From: Streptomyces sp. NBC_01210
Lineage (GTDB): Bacteria > Actinomycetota > Actinomycetes > Streptomycetales > Streptomycetaceae
Length of the DNA: 64,000 nt
Assembly: GCF_036010325.1 (NCBI RefSeq)
Contig: NZ_CP108549.1
Span: 496,001 to 560,000 of the forward strand
Reading direction: 5' to 3'
Below the pieces are notes generated by a model. That model was not told where the DNA came from and searched no databases. It saw nothing but the letters and a program-made list of their open reading frames with translations. The translations under genes were made by a program, and so were the position numbers. Below are positions 8,422 through 17,565 of the stretch, piece after piece. Each line of letters begins with the position of its first letter. The stretch's first letter is position 1.

Positions 8422-9399
8422 ATGAGTGAATCGACATACACAGCCGACGCCGTCAACTCGCCCACTCCCGTCCTCTCGGTCAGTCCGGTTGTGCTGTCAG
8501 CTCCCGGCCGAGCCGTGGACCTGCAGATGCGAGTCTCCGCTCCCGTGACCGGGAGCGAGCTGCCGGTCATCCTTCTCTCACACGGCCAGGGCTACTCGAA
8601 CCACCTCTCCTCACTGAACGGCTACGCCCCACTCGCCAACTTCTGGGCGGCGCACGGCTTCGTCGTGATCCAGCCCACCCATCTGAGCTCGAAGACGCTG
8701 AGTCTGGATCCCGATACCCCCGGGGCGCCTCTGTACTGGCGATCACGGGCCGAGGACATGAAGCGCATCCTCGACCAGCTCGACGTGATCGAGGCCGCCG
8801 TTCCGCAGCTCCTCGGGCGCCTGGACCGAAGCAAGGTCGCCGTGGCCGGGCACTCGATGGGCGGACACACCGCGAGCCTGCTGCTGGGCGCCCGGCTCAC
8901 CGATCCGCACGACGGAACGGAAGTGAACCTGGCCGAGCCCCGGATCAAGGCGGGTGTACTGCTTGCCGCGCCCGGCAGAGGCGGCGACGCCCTCACCGAG
9001 TCCGCAGCCGAGAACTACTCGTTCTTCTTGACCACGGACTTCTCCGAAATGACGACGCCCGCGCTCGTGGTCGCCGGCGACAAAGACACCTCTACCCACC
9101 TGACGGTTCGGGGCCCGGACTGGCACACCGATCCGTACTTCCTCTCCCCGGGCCCCAAGTCCCTGCTCACCCTGTTTGACGCAGAGCACGGGCTCGGCGG
9201 GGTCTCTGGATATGACGTCGCCGAGACGACGGACGAGAACCCCGAGCGAGTGTCTGCGGTCCAGCGGCTCACCTGGGCCTACCTCCGCACCGAGCTCTAC
9301 CCCGGGGATTCCGCCTGGCAGGCAGCGCGTGACGCGGTGACGGCCGGCCCCAACCCGCCGGGGCGGGTCGAATCCCGCGCACGTCAAGCAGTTGAATAA
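8422..9399 (+). CDS. alpha/beta hydrolase, chlorophyllase/dienelactone-like
   Basis: A 325-residue cytoplasmic hydrolase with no signal peptide. It shows ILLSHGQGYSNH as the oxyanion segment, the nucleophile elbow VAGHSMGGHT (Ser about residue 151), LVVAGDKDTSTH near the acid and FDAEHGLGGV with the likely catalytic His. This pattern matches chlorophyllase-like and platelet-activating-factor-acetylhydrolase-like proteins of actinobacteria, which often detoxify esters. The ATG start leaves a short leader. It faces a TetR repressor across a double operator, so it is probably inducible by a substrate-like ligand. Confidence 0.88.
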   Translation: MSESTYTADAVNSPTPVLSVSPVVLSAPGRAVDLQMRVSAPVTGSELPVILLSHGQGYSNHLSSLNGYAPLANFWAAHGFVVIQPTHLSSKTLSLDPDTPGAPLYWRSRAEDMKRILDQLDVIEAAVPQLLGRLDRSKVAVAGHSMGGHTASLLLGARLTDPHDGTEVNLAEPRIKAGVLLAAPGRGGDALTESAAENYSFFLTTDFSEMTTPALVVAGDKDTSTHLTVRGPDWHTDPYFLSPGPKSLLTLFDAEHGLGGVSGYDVAETTDENPERVSAVQRLTWAYLRTELYPGDSAWQAARDAVTAGPNPPGRVESRARQAVE

Positions 9400-9594
9400 G
9401 TCGTCCCGGAAGCGTGACGCTTCCGCGCACACCTCTCCCCGGACAGCATCAGGCAGCAGACTCACCCTCACGGCCTTCGTCATGATCAGTGCACCTTGGT
9501 CGGAGCACATGATCAGACGAAGGCCGCCCGCACGTCTGCCGAACAGCACAACCAGAAATCAAGTTCGAGTGACGTTCGGACGCTGGTGAGTAAC

Positions 9595-10119
9595 TCAGGC
9601 GGCAACCAGTGAGGCGCGGATCCGACTGACGGCACGCAGGACCTCGTCTCGGTTCTTCGCTCGCTTGATCCATGCCGGAAGGCGGGCCACCAAGGTCATC
9701 TTTTGTCCGGTGTCGTACCAGGGCGCTCGTTCTCGCAGCGACGCTTGGACGAAACGGCGGATCAGGTCGAGATGTTCGAGGTTGTACGCCCACAACCACC
9801 CATGCCTGGTCTCAACCTGGAACCACAGCGGCATACCGAAGTATGGATCCGTCGCGGGTTGAGCTGTGCCACGGGAGAGCGTGACAAGACGGCCGCTCCA
9901 CACCCGTGACAGTCCGCAGCCACGGCAGACCAGACGTCGCGGCCTGAACAGCATCCGACCTCCGGGATCGGAGTCTTCGGGCGCTGGAATGACACGAGCG
10001 GCCTTCGCACAACCGGGGCATCGCACAATGATCGAGCTGATGAAGTCGTACTCGGTACTGCGCGGATCCCGGAACCGACCGGAGAGCAAGGCCATGCGCT
10101 GAGTATGCAGCTGCCCCAC
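9595..10119 (-). CDS. conserved zinc-ribbon protein of unknown function
   Basis: A 174-residue protein, conserved in Streptomyces as far as I recall but without known role. A zinc ribbon is formed by RCPGCAK and, about 35 residues on, VCRGCGLSRVW, which resembles the TFIIB-type ribbon. The second half has an aromatic segment (FQVETRHGWLWAYNLEHLDL) and a basic tail. Start is uncertain: GTG at 10119 or ATG at 10095 (MALLSGRFRDPRSTEYDFIS), neither with a strong ribosome-binding site. It is a lone gene next to an IS relic. Confidence 0.75.
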   Translation of the reverse strand: MGQLHTQRMALLSGRFRDPRSTEYDFISSIIVRCPGCAKAARVIPAPEDSDPGGRMLFRPRRLVCRGCGLSRVWSGRLVTLSRGTAQPATDPYFGMPLWFQVETRHGWLWAYNLEHLDLIRRFVQASLRERAPWYDTGQKMTLVARLPAWIKRAKNRDEVLRAVSRIRASLVAA

Positions 10120-10258
10120 AGATCAGCGCATCCCGATTCGACCACTCACGCTCAGGCCCGCCGGCACCCTGCCAGAGCCGGACGAAGGTTCAAGAACAAG
10201 CTAAGTGCCTGTTCTTGAACCGGTAGGTCGGCGCGACTGCATATGACAAGATCAGCTT

Positions 10259-10423
10259 GTGGCTCGACATTCGGTGACCTTGAGCAGAATCGAGCTCGCA
10301 GACTGGCGAGCTGTCTACTCCTGGGCCTCCCTCGCCCAGGTCTGCCGCTTCCAGGCCTGGGGACCGAACACCGAAGAGCAAACGCGCGCGTTCGTGGCGA
10401 CTGCGGTCGAGGCCTGGGCGCAC
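10259..10423 (+). pseudogene. 5' fragment of a GNAT acetyltransferase
   Basis: The GTG at 10259 opens a frame reading VTLSRIELADWRAVYSWASL and FQAWGPNTEEQTRAFVATAV, the N-terminal strand and first helices of a RimJ-like GNAT protein. After about 55 residues the sequence passes directly into the 3' end of an IS630 relic lying on the other strand. The acetyl-CoA-binding loop is missing, so the fragment is not functional. I did not find the remainder of the gene beyond the relic. Confidence 0.65.
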
Positions 10424-10811
10424 TCTTTGATGTGGCCGTAGAGCTTCGCCCGGCGCCTGCGGCGGGGCTCGCGGCCAGGGTCTTTGTGCCTGCCCCGCGT
10501 TCGGCCCACTGTTGGCCGGGGTGGGGCATCAGGTTGAGCGGGCCTAACTCGTCCATGCAGAAGACGACTTCGGGCTCGCCTTCCTCGGGTATGACCTCGC
10601 CGTCAGCGATCGCGTAGAGGTGTTCGACACGGGCCTTCTTGGCCGCGTAGTCGGGGTCGCGGGAGGTCTTCCAGGTCTTCAGGCGTTGAAAGGAGACGCC
10701 TTCCTCGCGGAGCAGGATGCGCAGGCCCTCGTGGCTGATGTCGTCGACCACCCCCTCGGCGACCAGGAAATCCGCCAGCTTGGACAGACTCCAGGTGGAA
10801 AACGGCAGGCC
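10423..10811 (-). pseudogene. second IS630-family transposase relic
   Basis: The minus strand reads LPFSTWSLSKLADFLVAEGV, then LRILLREEGVSFQRLKTWKT and EPEVVFCMDELGPLNLMPHP, the central part of an IS630 transposase including the first catalytic Asp region (CMDE). A frameshift near 10500 is followed in another frame by RHKDPGREPRRRRRAKLYGHIK, where about 20 family residues are missing. Both ends of the transposase are absent. It abuts the truncated GNAT gene at 10423. It is not the same fragment as the relic at 7016, so at least two insertions or one broken pair existed. Confidence 0.8.
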
Positions 10812-10934
10812 GTCAGTCTGGTAGCCATGCCTCCCGGAACGGGATCCCGAGAGGCTCGTCCCTTGCAACTGCCCTGTCCTCGAGCCTTGGACGCGTGCCA
10901 ACGGAGCAGGAGCGACGTCACGCGATCACAGTGG

Positions 10935-11135
10935 TCAGCCTTGAGGCTCCTGCGGTTTGACCTCGACCTCGCTCAGGCTCTGGTCTTTGAGTTCGGTGCG
11001 TGCCTCGGTTCGGTGTCCCCGGGCGATGTAGTCACGCACGACCGCTTCGACGGCGTCCTGGGGCGAGCCGACCCCGGCCAGGACCATTACTTCCACCACC
11101 AGTTCGGCATCGAGACTGATGTTGACCTTGGCCAC
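10935..11135 (-). CDS. VapB-like ribbon-helix-helix antitoxin, no toxin gene
   Basis: A 66-residue protein beginning MAKVNISLDAELVVEVMVLA, then GSPQDAVEAVVRDYIARGHR. This is the pattern of VapB/DUF2191 antitoxins: a DNA-binding beta strand, two helices and a charged tail that would normally block a PIN-domain VapC RNase. ATG follows AAGGGGG by about eight bases on its strand. No PIN-domain gene is adjacent on either side: an IS relic lies downstream and rox sequence upstream. It is either an orphan antitoxin left after toxin loss or acts with a toxin elsewhere. Confidence 0.8.
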   Translation of the reverse strand: MAKVNISLDAELVVEVMVLAGVGSPQDAVEAVVRDYIARGHRTEARTELKDQSLSEVEVKPQEPQG

Positions 11136-11247
11136 GAGCGGCCCCCTTCATCGGTCCGGGACTCTAACAGCCGCACAGCAGCGACTCGTTCCCGCTGCGG
11201 TTCAATGGCACGGAACAACAACAGGGCGAACGTTGCCTGATGCGGCA

Positions 11248-11343
11248 CTAGACGGCCTGTGCCAGCTGGTCCGGCCGTGTCGTCCGTGGGGCAGCTCGAC
11301 GGGCTCGCTTGCGGGTGAGTCGTCTGGTCATGAGCGTGATCGC
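11248..11343 (-). pseudogene. possible C-terminal transposase scrap
   Basis: A minus-strand frame reads AITLMTRRLTRKRARRAAPR and ends QLAQAV-stop at 11248. The basic C-terminus resembles the last helix of IS4/IS5-type transposases. The evidence is weak and rests on composition and a few residues. Confidence 0.3.
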
Positions 11344-11381
11344 GGCCCAAGGTCCCACCCTTTCGAACTACAACTGCGCGC

Positions 11382-12821
<1,440 letters not shown>

Positions 12822-12971
12822 TCAACGAGATTGGATTTCGGCCAGCCGCTCCGCGCAGTCCGACGGCAGGCACACCCGCACCTCCGCGCCGAGTGCCCGC
12901 AACCGCACCGCGAGTCCCACGGGCGGTTCGACGTTCCCGCGCGGCCCATACGTCGACAACAACGCACGCAC
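12822..12971 (-). pseudogene. glycosyltransferase stub upstream of rox
   Basis: A 49-codon frame starts GTG at 12971 and ends TGA immediately before the rox ATG. It reads VRALLSTYGPRGNVEPPVGL, then AVRLRALGAEVRVCLPSDCA and ERLAEIQSR. This is the N-terminal Rossmann start of a GT1-type antibiotic glycosyltransferase (family consensus MRVLLSTxGSRGDVEP). Some rifamycin-resistance loci carry such a glycosyltransferase. The rest of the enzyme is missing, so I read it as a deletion product that joined a resistance promoter and 5' end to rox. The tight TGA-ATG junction would permit translational coupling. Confidence 0.75.
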
Positions 12972-13031
12972 TTCGCGGATCTGTTATTTCCGCAGGTTCT
13001 GGCCTTGGCCGACGATTCTGCAGCACGACCC

Positions 13032-13050
13032 GGGCCTTGCCGCAAGCCCC
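13032..13050 (-). promoter_or_regulatory. rifamycin-associated element (RAE)
   Basis: On the minus strand this is GGGGCTTGCGGCAAGGCCC, identical to the 19-bp inverted-repeat element I recall from promoters of rifamycin-inactivation genes in actinomycetes. It stands about 60 bases before the glycosyltransferase stub and 210 before rox, in the right orientation. It implies rifamycin-inducible transcription of the stub-rox unit. Confidence 0.85.
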
Positions 13051-13073
13051 CCGGTGCGCTATATGTTGAGAGT

Positions 13074-13097
13074 GGCAAGGAGTGGTATCTCCTTGCC
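13074..13097. other. perfect hairpin next to the RAE
   Basis: Nine-base arms GGCAAGGAG and CTCCTTGCC enclose a six-base loop. It lies 24 bases beyond the RAE, upstream of the rox promoter. It may end transcription arriving from the other side or be a second operator. There is no T-run. Confidence 0.5.
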
Positions 13098-13195
13098 CTT
13101 TGTCGTGCGCTGTGGACGGACAAGCTCCTCCCGAAGCGGTGACGCGCCGCGCACGGCGACGTCGGCGGTCCAGAAGGACTTCCCATGGGCTGCGG

Positions 13196-13420
13196 ATGCA
13201 GCCGCGGAAGAACGAGAGGATCTTCACCCTCTCCAGTCAGGCCGGCTCGAACGTCGTCGAGAGCGCGGCCATTCTCATGGAGTTCGTCGCCGCGCCGCAC
13301 AAGCGTTGGGCGGAGCTCGCCAAACGCATGCACGACACCGAGCACGTCGGCACGACACCACTTGAGGTCCGGGTGCCGTTAACGAACCACCTATTCGTTC
13401 TCGGCATCCTCGGCGCATGA
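13196..13420 (+). pseudogene. fragment of a DUF47/PhoU-like protein
   Basis: The frame reads NERIFTLSSQAGSNVVESAA, then ILMEFVAAPHKRWAELAKRM and HDTEHVGTTPLEVRVPLTNH. This corresponds to the first helices of DUF47 proteins, which pair with PiT phosphate transporters; those are about 205 residues long. Only about 70 residues are recognisable before the frame ends at 13420. A small deletion appears to sit after EHVG. No pit transporter gene follows. I regard it as a truncated, non-functional copy. Confidence 0.5.
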
Positions 13421-13454
13421 TCGCCATCATGCCGGGCCAACCTGGCGTTCAGCG

Positions 13455-13494
13455 GGGCCAACTCAAGCGCTAAAGGGCCAACTGAAGCGCTAAG
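13455..13494. repeat. two tandem 20-bp repeats
   Basis: Two adjacent copies: GGGCCAACTCAAGCGCTAAA (13455-13474) and GGGCCAACTGAAGCGCTAAG (13475-13494), differing at two positions. They border the transposase-like scrap that follows and may mark an insertion scar or a short hairpin-rich end. Confidence 0.7.
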
Positions 13495-13502
13495 AGGTTG
13501 TC

Positions 13503-13608
13503 TCACGTGGCAAGTTTCGCGAGCTTCTTGTAGCAGGTCAGGGCGGCGGCCATGGCCAGGCCTCGGCTCAGCCAGTCGTTGCGGACCACGTACGGGATCT
13601 TGAGACCA
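13503..13608 (-). pseudogene. C-terminal scrap of a transposase-like gene
   Basis: The minus strand reads LKIPYVVRNDWLSRGLAMAA and ALTCYKKLAKLAT-stop. I have a weak memory of this tail at the end of decayed transposase genes in Streptomyces, but cannot name the family. It lies between the 20-bp repeats and the DinB gene. Confidence 0.35.
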
Positions 13609-13618
13609 CGAGCATCCC

Positions 13619-14221
13619 ATGGCAGGCTCATGCCGCGTGATCGATGAATTCGCGAAAGACAACCTGCACGGGAGACTGCGGCGGGACCGCAAGACGCTGC
13701 TCTGGAAACTCGACGGCTTGTCCGAATACGACGCCCGCCGACCTTTGACAGCGACCGGGACCAACCTCCTCGGCCTGGTCAAACACGTGGCTACCGTCGA
13801 GGCCAGGTACTTCGGCGAGGTCTTCGACCGCCCTTCCCCGGAACCGCTGTCCCGGTGGCAGGACTACAACGGCAACGATCTGTGGGCGACCGAGGACGAG
13901 ACCCGCGATCAGATCATCGGGTTCTACCGGCACACGTGGGAACACTCGGACGCGACGATCAACGAGCTTCCCCTCGACGCCCCCGGCCACGTGCCGTGGT
14001 GGCCGGAGCCTTATCCCAACACAAATCTGTTCGCCGTCTTGGTCCATGTCCTCGGCGAGTCCATCCGGCATGCCGGGCACGCCGATATCCTGCGCGAGGG
14101 CCTCGACGGCCGGACCGGGGTGCGCTCCGAACACGAGAAGCAGATCGACGAGGAAGCCCGTGCAGCCTACTGCGCGAAGATCGAGCAGGCCGCCAGGTCG
14201 GCCGCACCAATCAAGGCTTAG
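13619..14221 (+). CDS. DinB family (DUF664) protein
   Basis: A 200-residue four-helix-bundle protein. Family features are LLWKLDGLSEYDARRPLTAT, then NLLGLVKHVATVEARYFGEV, and VHVLGESIRHAGHADILREG. The three metal-binding histidines expected for DinB/YfiT proteins can be placed in KHVATVE and IRHAGHAD. Some members use mycothiol or related thiols as cofactor, but the substrate here is unknown. Start is uncertain: ATG at 13619 or, better by alignment memory, GTG at 13637 (VIDEFAKDNL). The stop codon is part of a hairpin, and the gene appears monocistronic. Confidence 0.85.
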   Translation: MAGSCRVIDEFAKDNLHGRLRRDRKTLLWKLDGLSEYDARRPLTATGTNLLGLVKHVATVEARYFGEVFDRPSPEPLSRWQDYNGNDLWATEDETRDQIIGFYRHTWEHSDATINELPLDAPGHVPWWPEPYPNTNLFAVLVHVLGESIRHAGHADILREGLDGRTGVRSEHEKQIDEEARAAYCAKIEQAARSAAPIKA

Positions 14222-14243
14222 AGGAAATGCCGTTGCCTCTAAG
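14217..14243 (+). terminator. hairpin over the DinB stop codon
   Basis: Arms CTTAGAGG and CCTCTAAG, perfectly complementary, enclose an 11-base loop. The TAG stop of the DinB gene lies in the first arm. A T-rich tail is lacking, as is usual in Streptomyces. Confidence 0.6.
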
Positions 14244-14506
14244 TCACATCACTTGCGACTTGAGCGCTTCCGTTGTCCCGCTTGGCCAACTACGACGCTC
14301 ACCACGCGGTCCGGGCTCTGGCGGCGGAGGTGAGGGGTGGGCGGCCCACACGAAGGAACGGCCGTTTCTGATGCCCGCACCGACCCAGCAGCTGGGGGCG
14401 GGCCTCGGCACCGCTGCCGGCCCAGATGGGTGGCCGTCCTACTCCGGTCTTCGCCCGGACTCATCGTGACGCGACGGTCCCGCCCGACCAATGCGGCTTG
14501 CCGCGG

Positions 14507-15127
14507 TCAGGGCGAGTGAAGTCTCGACAGCGCCTGCTGCAGTTGGTGCGGGGCGAGCGGGGTGCCGGGCAGTGACGCGCCGGGGGAACGCAGGCCGTTG
14601 AGGAACAGAGTCAGTGGACGTAGCCATGCGCCGGGGGATGCGGCCTCAGCAGCGGGGACGGCCCGGCCGAGGGCTGCGAGGACGAAGAGCAGGTCCTCCA
14701 CTGTGACGTCGTCGCCGACGGCGCCCCTCTCGCGGCAGCGTGCGAGGAGATGACCGAACGTTTCAGCGTTGTGGGCGTGCAGGTCTTCCAGCGAGGGGAT
14801 GCCGGGAATGGTCGTGGTCATCAGGTCGGTGACGCCCCGGTCTTCGGCAAGTCCGGTGAAGATGTGCATCACGTAGGCGACCAGACCCGTCCAGGGATCT
14901 TCGCTTTCGCGGGCACGCTCGCCCGCCTCCCGCGTCGCTGCCAGCAGGTCGTGGAACACGGCCTCGATCAGGGCGGCGCGGTCGGGGAACCGCCGGTACA
15001 GCGTGGCGTTGCCGACGCCTGCCCGGCGGGCGATCACATCGAGGGGTGCCTCCACGCCCTGCTCCGCGTACACCTCCCGAGCAGCGTCCAGGATCCGTCG
15101 GCGGTTGCGCTCTGCGTCTTGTCTCAC
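14507..15127 (-). CDS. TetR/AcrR family repressor
   Basis: A 206-residue regulator with the TetR helix-turn-helix LDVIARRAGVGNATLYRRFP followed by DRAALIEAVFHDLLAATREA. The C-terminal domain carries the Pro/Leu-rich segment of SACE_7040-like regulators (LLFVLAALGRAVPA). GTG at 15127 is the likely start (VRQDAERNRRRILDAAREVY). It is divergent from the cytochrome P450 gene, with two palindromes in the 156-base gap, so it probably controls the P450 and itself. Confidence 0.9.
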   Translation of the reverse strand: MRQDAERNRRRILDAAREVYAEQGVEAPLDVIARRAGVGNATLYRRFPDRAALIEAVFHDLLAATREAGERARESEDPWTGLVAYVMHIFTGLAEDRGVTDLMTTTIPGIPSLEDLHAHNAETFGHLLARCRERGAVGDDVTVEDLLFVLAALGRAVPAAEAASPGAWLRPLTLFLNGLRSPGASLPGTPLAPHQLQQALSRLHSP

Positions 15128-15146
15128 GTCTCCACGCTACCTCAAA

Positions 15147-15207
15147 ACGAGGAGTACTCCCCACTTTCTGCTACGGTCAGGAACCGGCAAACGGGGAGCA
15201 CTCCCCG
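15147..15207. promoter_or_regulatory. paired operators between TetR and P450 genes
   Basis: Two related palindromes: GGAGTACTCC at 15151-15160 (perfect) and CGGGGAGCACTCCCCG at 15192-15207 (seven-base arms, two central bases). They share the core GGAG-N2-CTCC and are 42 bases apart centre to centre, i.e. four helical turns. Confidence 0.75.
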
Positions 15208-15283
15208 GTTGTTGTTTGTTCGTCGTTGGTTGTCGCTGCCGCAGCCATCCGTCGCACGTCCATGACCCCGGAGGACAGACACC

Positions 15284-16501
15284 GTGACACTCGTCGAACT
15301 GGTCCCCGACCAAGCCCGCTTCACCACCGATCCCCACAGCCGCTACGCACAACTGCGCGCACAAGGCGCCGTCCACCACGTTCTGCTGCCTTCGAAGGAA
15401 GCGGCATGGCTGGTGACCGACGCCGCCGCCGTACGAGCCGCGCTCGCCGACGAGCGGCTGCGCAACGACATCCGGCACTCCGCCTCCTGGACCCACGACG
15501 GCGGGTACGCGATCGGGCGGAACCTGCTGCAGGTCGACCCTCCGGATCACCCCCGGCTACGACGGCTGGTGGCAGGTGAGTTCACGCGGCACCGCATCCA
15601 GGCACTGCGACAGCGCGTCCAGGACATAGCCGACGGACTGGTCGACGCGATGGCACCGGCGGGGCGGGCCGACCTCGTCGACGCCTACGCCTTTCCCCTG
15701 CCGGTGACCGTGATCTGTGAACTGCTCGGAGTACCGGGCGCGGACCGGGACACCTTTCGCGCCTGGTCCGCCGAGATCGTCGCTGCCACCAACCACGAGA
15801 CAGCTTCAGCCGCCGCCTCGGCGATGACCGGCTACCTCACCGACCTCATCGAGACCAAACGAAGCCAGCCACTCGCCGCGCACACCGAAGCGGACGGTTC
15901 AGCCAAGGGTGATCTGCTGCACGCCCTTGCCCACGCCAACAGCACACAGGAAGAGCCACTGACACCGCCGGAGCTGCTCGGCATGGCCTTCCTGCTTCTG
16001 GTGGCCGGTCACGAGACCACGGCCAACCTGATCGCCAGCACTGTCCACCTGCTGCTCCGCCACCCTGCCCAGCTCGCAGCCCTGCAAGCGGACTGGACCC
16101 TCCTGGAAGGCACCGTGGAGGAAGCCATGCGCTACGAGCCCCCCGCACTGGCCACCACCTACCGCTACCCCGTCGAACCAGTCACGATCGCCGGCACCAC
16201 CATCCCCAAGGGCGCCCCCGTCATTCTCGGCCTGGCCGCCGCCAACCGAGACCCGGCACTGTTCCCCGACCCGGACCGATTCGACATCCACCGCGACCCC
16301 GCCAACACCCGCACCCACCTGTCATTCGGCCACGGCATACACCACTGCCTCGGCGCGCCACTGGCACGACTGGAAGCCGCAATCGCAGTCCGGACCCTCC
16401 TCGAACACCTCCCCCACCTCGCGCCGGCGGACCCATCCACCCCTCCCGAATGGCGTCCCAGCCTCCTGCGCGGACTGCACCGACTGCCCGTGACCTGGTG
16501 A
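15284..16501 (+). CDS. cytochrome P450 (CYP107-like)
   Basis: A 405-residue soluble bacterial P450. It has the I-helix oxygen-activation motif AGHETT (residues 241-246), the K-helix EEAMRYEPPA, and the haem loop SFGHGIHHCLGAPLARLE with Cys355 as thiolate ligand. It would monooxygenate a hydrophobic small molecule with electrons from a ferredoxin system encoded elsewhere. GTG start follows GGAGG by about ten bases. No ferredoxin or biosynthetic gene is adjacent. The divergent TetR repressor suggests induction by a ligand, fitting xenobiotic oxidation or tailoring of one compound. Confidence 0.95.
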   Translation: MTLVELVPDQARFTTDPHSRYAQLRAQGAVHHVLLPSKEAAWLVTDAAAVRAALADERLRNDIRHSASWTHDGGYAIGRNLLQVDPPDHPRLRRLVAGEFTRHRIQALRQRVQDIADGLVDAMAPAGRADLVDAYAFPLPVTVICELLGVPGADRDTFRAWSAEIVAATNHETASAAASAMTGYLTDLIETKRSQPLAAHTEADGSAKGDLLHALAHANSTQEEPLTPPELLGMAFLLLVAGHETTANLIASTVHLLLRHPAQLAALQADWTLLEGTVEEAMRYEPPALATTYRYPVEPVTIAGTTIPKGAPVILGLAAANRDPALFPDPDRFDIHRDPANTRTHLSFGHGIHHCLGAPLARLEAAIAVRTLLEHLPHLAPADPSTPPEWRPSLLRGLHRLPVTW

Positions 16502-16628
16502 ACCACCAGGCACCGCCCGCCGCTTACCGCCATTCCCCGGCAGCTGCCAGGAGTCGCACCGGGGTGGTGCGGGCCATGCTGGGGCGGAGGGCCGCGCAGA
16601 CGGCGATCCGGCCAACAAGAGACGCGCC

Positions 16629-17279
16629 TCACCGCAAGACGGAACGCGCGATGCGGAATCCCACGTCGTCGATCTGGAAGGTCGGGTGGCTGCGGCGCCG
16701 CACCGAGGCCCGGCAGCTCCAGGGCTCGTCAAACCACCCACCGCCACGTAGTACCCGATAGGTGCCGTAGACCTCGGCGTCGTAGACGTCCCAGCACCAC
16801 TCCCAAACGTTGCCCAGCATGTCGTACAGGCCCCACGCGTTGGGCTGTTTGAGGCCCACGTCGTGAATCCGCTCGTGCGAGTTGCCGCGATGCCAAGCAA
16901 TCTCGTCGAGCCGCCCGTACCGCGCGTCGGCCGTACCGGCACGACATGCGTGCTCCCACTCGGCCTCGGTCGGTAGCCGGTACCCGTCAGCGGATGTGTC
17001 CCACTCGATACCCTCGACGTCAGCATGGAGGCGATACGCGGGTGCCAACCCCTCGCGTTGGGAAAGGGCGTTGCAGAACCGGACAGCGTCCAACCATGAA
17101 ACGCCCTCGACGGGCAGGTGGTCGCCTTGCGCGGTGCTCGGCCGCCGGCCGGTGACCTGTGCGTACCGCGCCTGGGTGATCGGGAACGCAGCGAGCCGGT
17201 AGGGCGCAAGCTCGACCGACCAGCTGCGCTGAGTTCGCCGGTCCGACAGCGTCACCTGCCCCGGCGGGATGGCAGTCAT
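16629..17279 (-). CDS. SUMF1/formylglycine-enzyme-fold protein
   Basis: A 216-residue FGE-sulfatase-fold protein. Hallmarks are ITQARYAQVTGRRPS, HLPVEGVSWLDAVRFCNALS, GYRLPTEAEWEHACRAG, NVWEWCWDVY and VLRGGGWFDEPWSCRASVRR, ending VGFRIARSV. True sulfatase-activating enzymes have a Cys pair in a CxxxxC motif here; this protein keeps the first Cys (WSCRAS) but not the second. Formylglycine synthesis is therefore doubtful, and it may belong to the many SUMF1 relatives of unknown role. ATG at 17279 is chosen because AGGA stands eight bases upstream. It is convergent with the P450 gene. Confidence 0.85.
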   Translation of the reverse strand: MTAIPPGQVTLSDRRTQRSWSVELAPYRLAAFPITQARYAQVTGRRPSTAQGDHLPVEGVSWLDAVRFCNALSQREGLAPAYRLHADVEGIEWDTSADGYRLPTEAEWEHACRAGTADARYGRLDEIAWHRGNSHERIHDVGLKQPNAWGLYDMLGNVWEWCWDVYDAEVYGTYRVLRGGGWFDEPWSCRASVRRRSHPTFQIDDVGFRIARSVLR

Positions 17280-17565
17280 CTCGTTTCCTGCGCTCGCGTC
17301 CATAAGCGGGCGATCTTACCAACTGTCTGTCCCCGTGCAGCGGACAGCTCAGCGCCGCTCGTAGGTCGCCAGGGCCCACCAACAGCAACACCCCTTCGAC
17401 AAGCGGTCTCCGCACGGGTGGCGGCGCCAAGGACCATCAGCCGTATGAATGACCGGCAGCCGGCAGACCAGGAAGGCGCCGCCAAGGAGTCACCTCACGA
17501 CGAGCAAATGCCGCGTCCCGGGGAGACGGCGTCGCTCTCCAGTCCTCGCTGGCACACTGGCGGAC

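Noticed and set aside
11200..11240. Plus-strand frame ending NRANVA, like the end of IS630 transposases
   Set aside because: Only five or six residues agree; too short to call.
16629..17279. SUMF1 protein as genuine formylglycine-generating enzyme for the protein at 57036
   Set aside because: One Cys of the active pair is missing, and the 57036 protein is of the LTA-synthase type without the sulfatase CxPxR motif.
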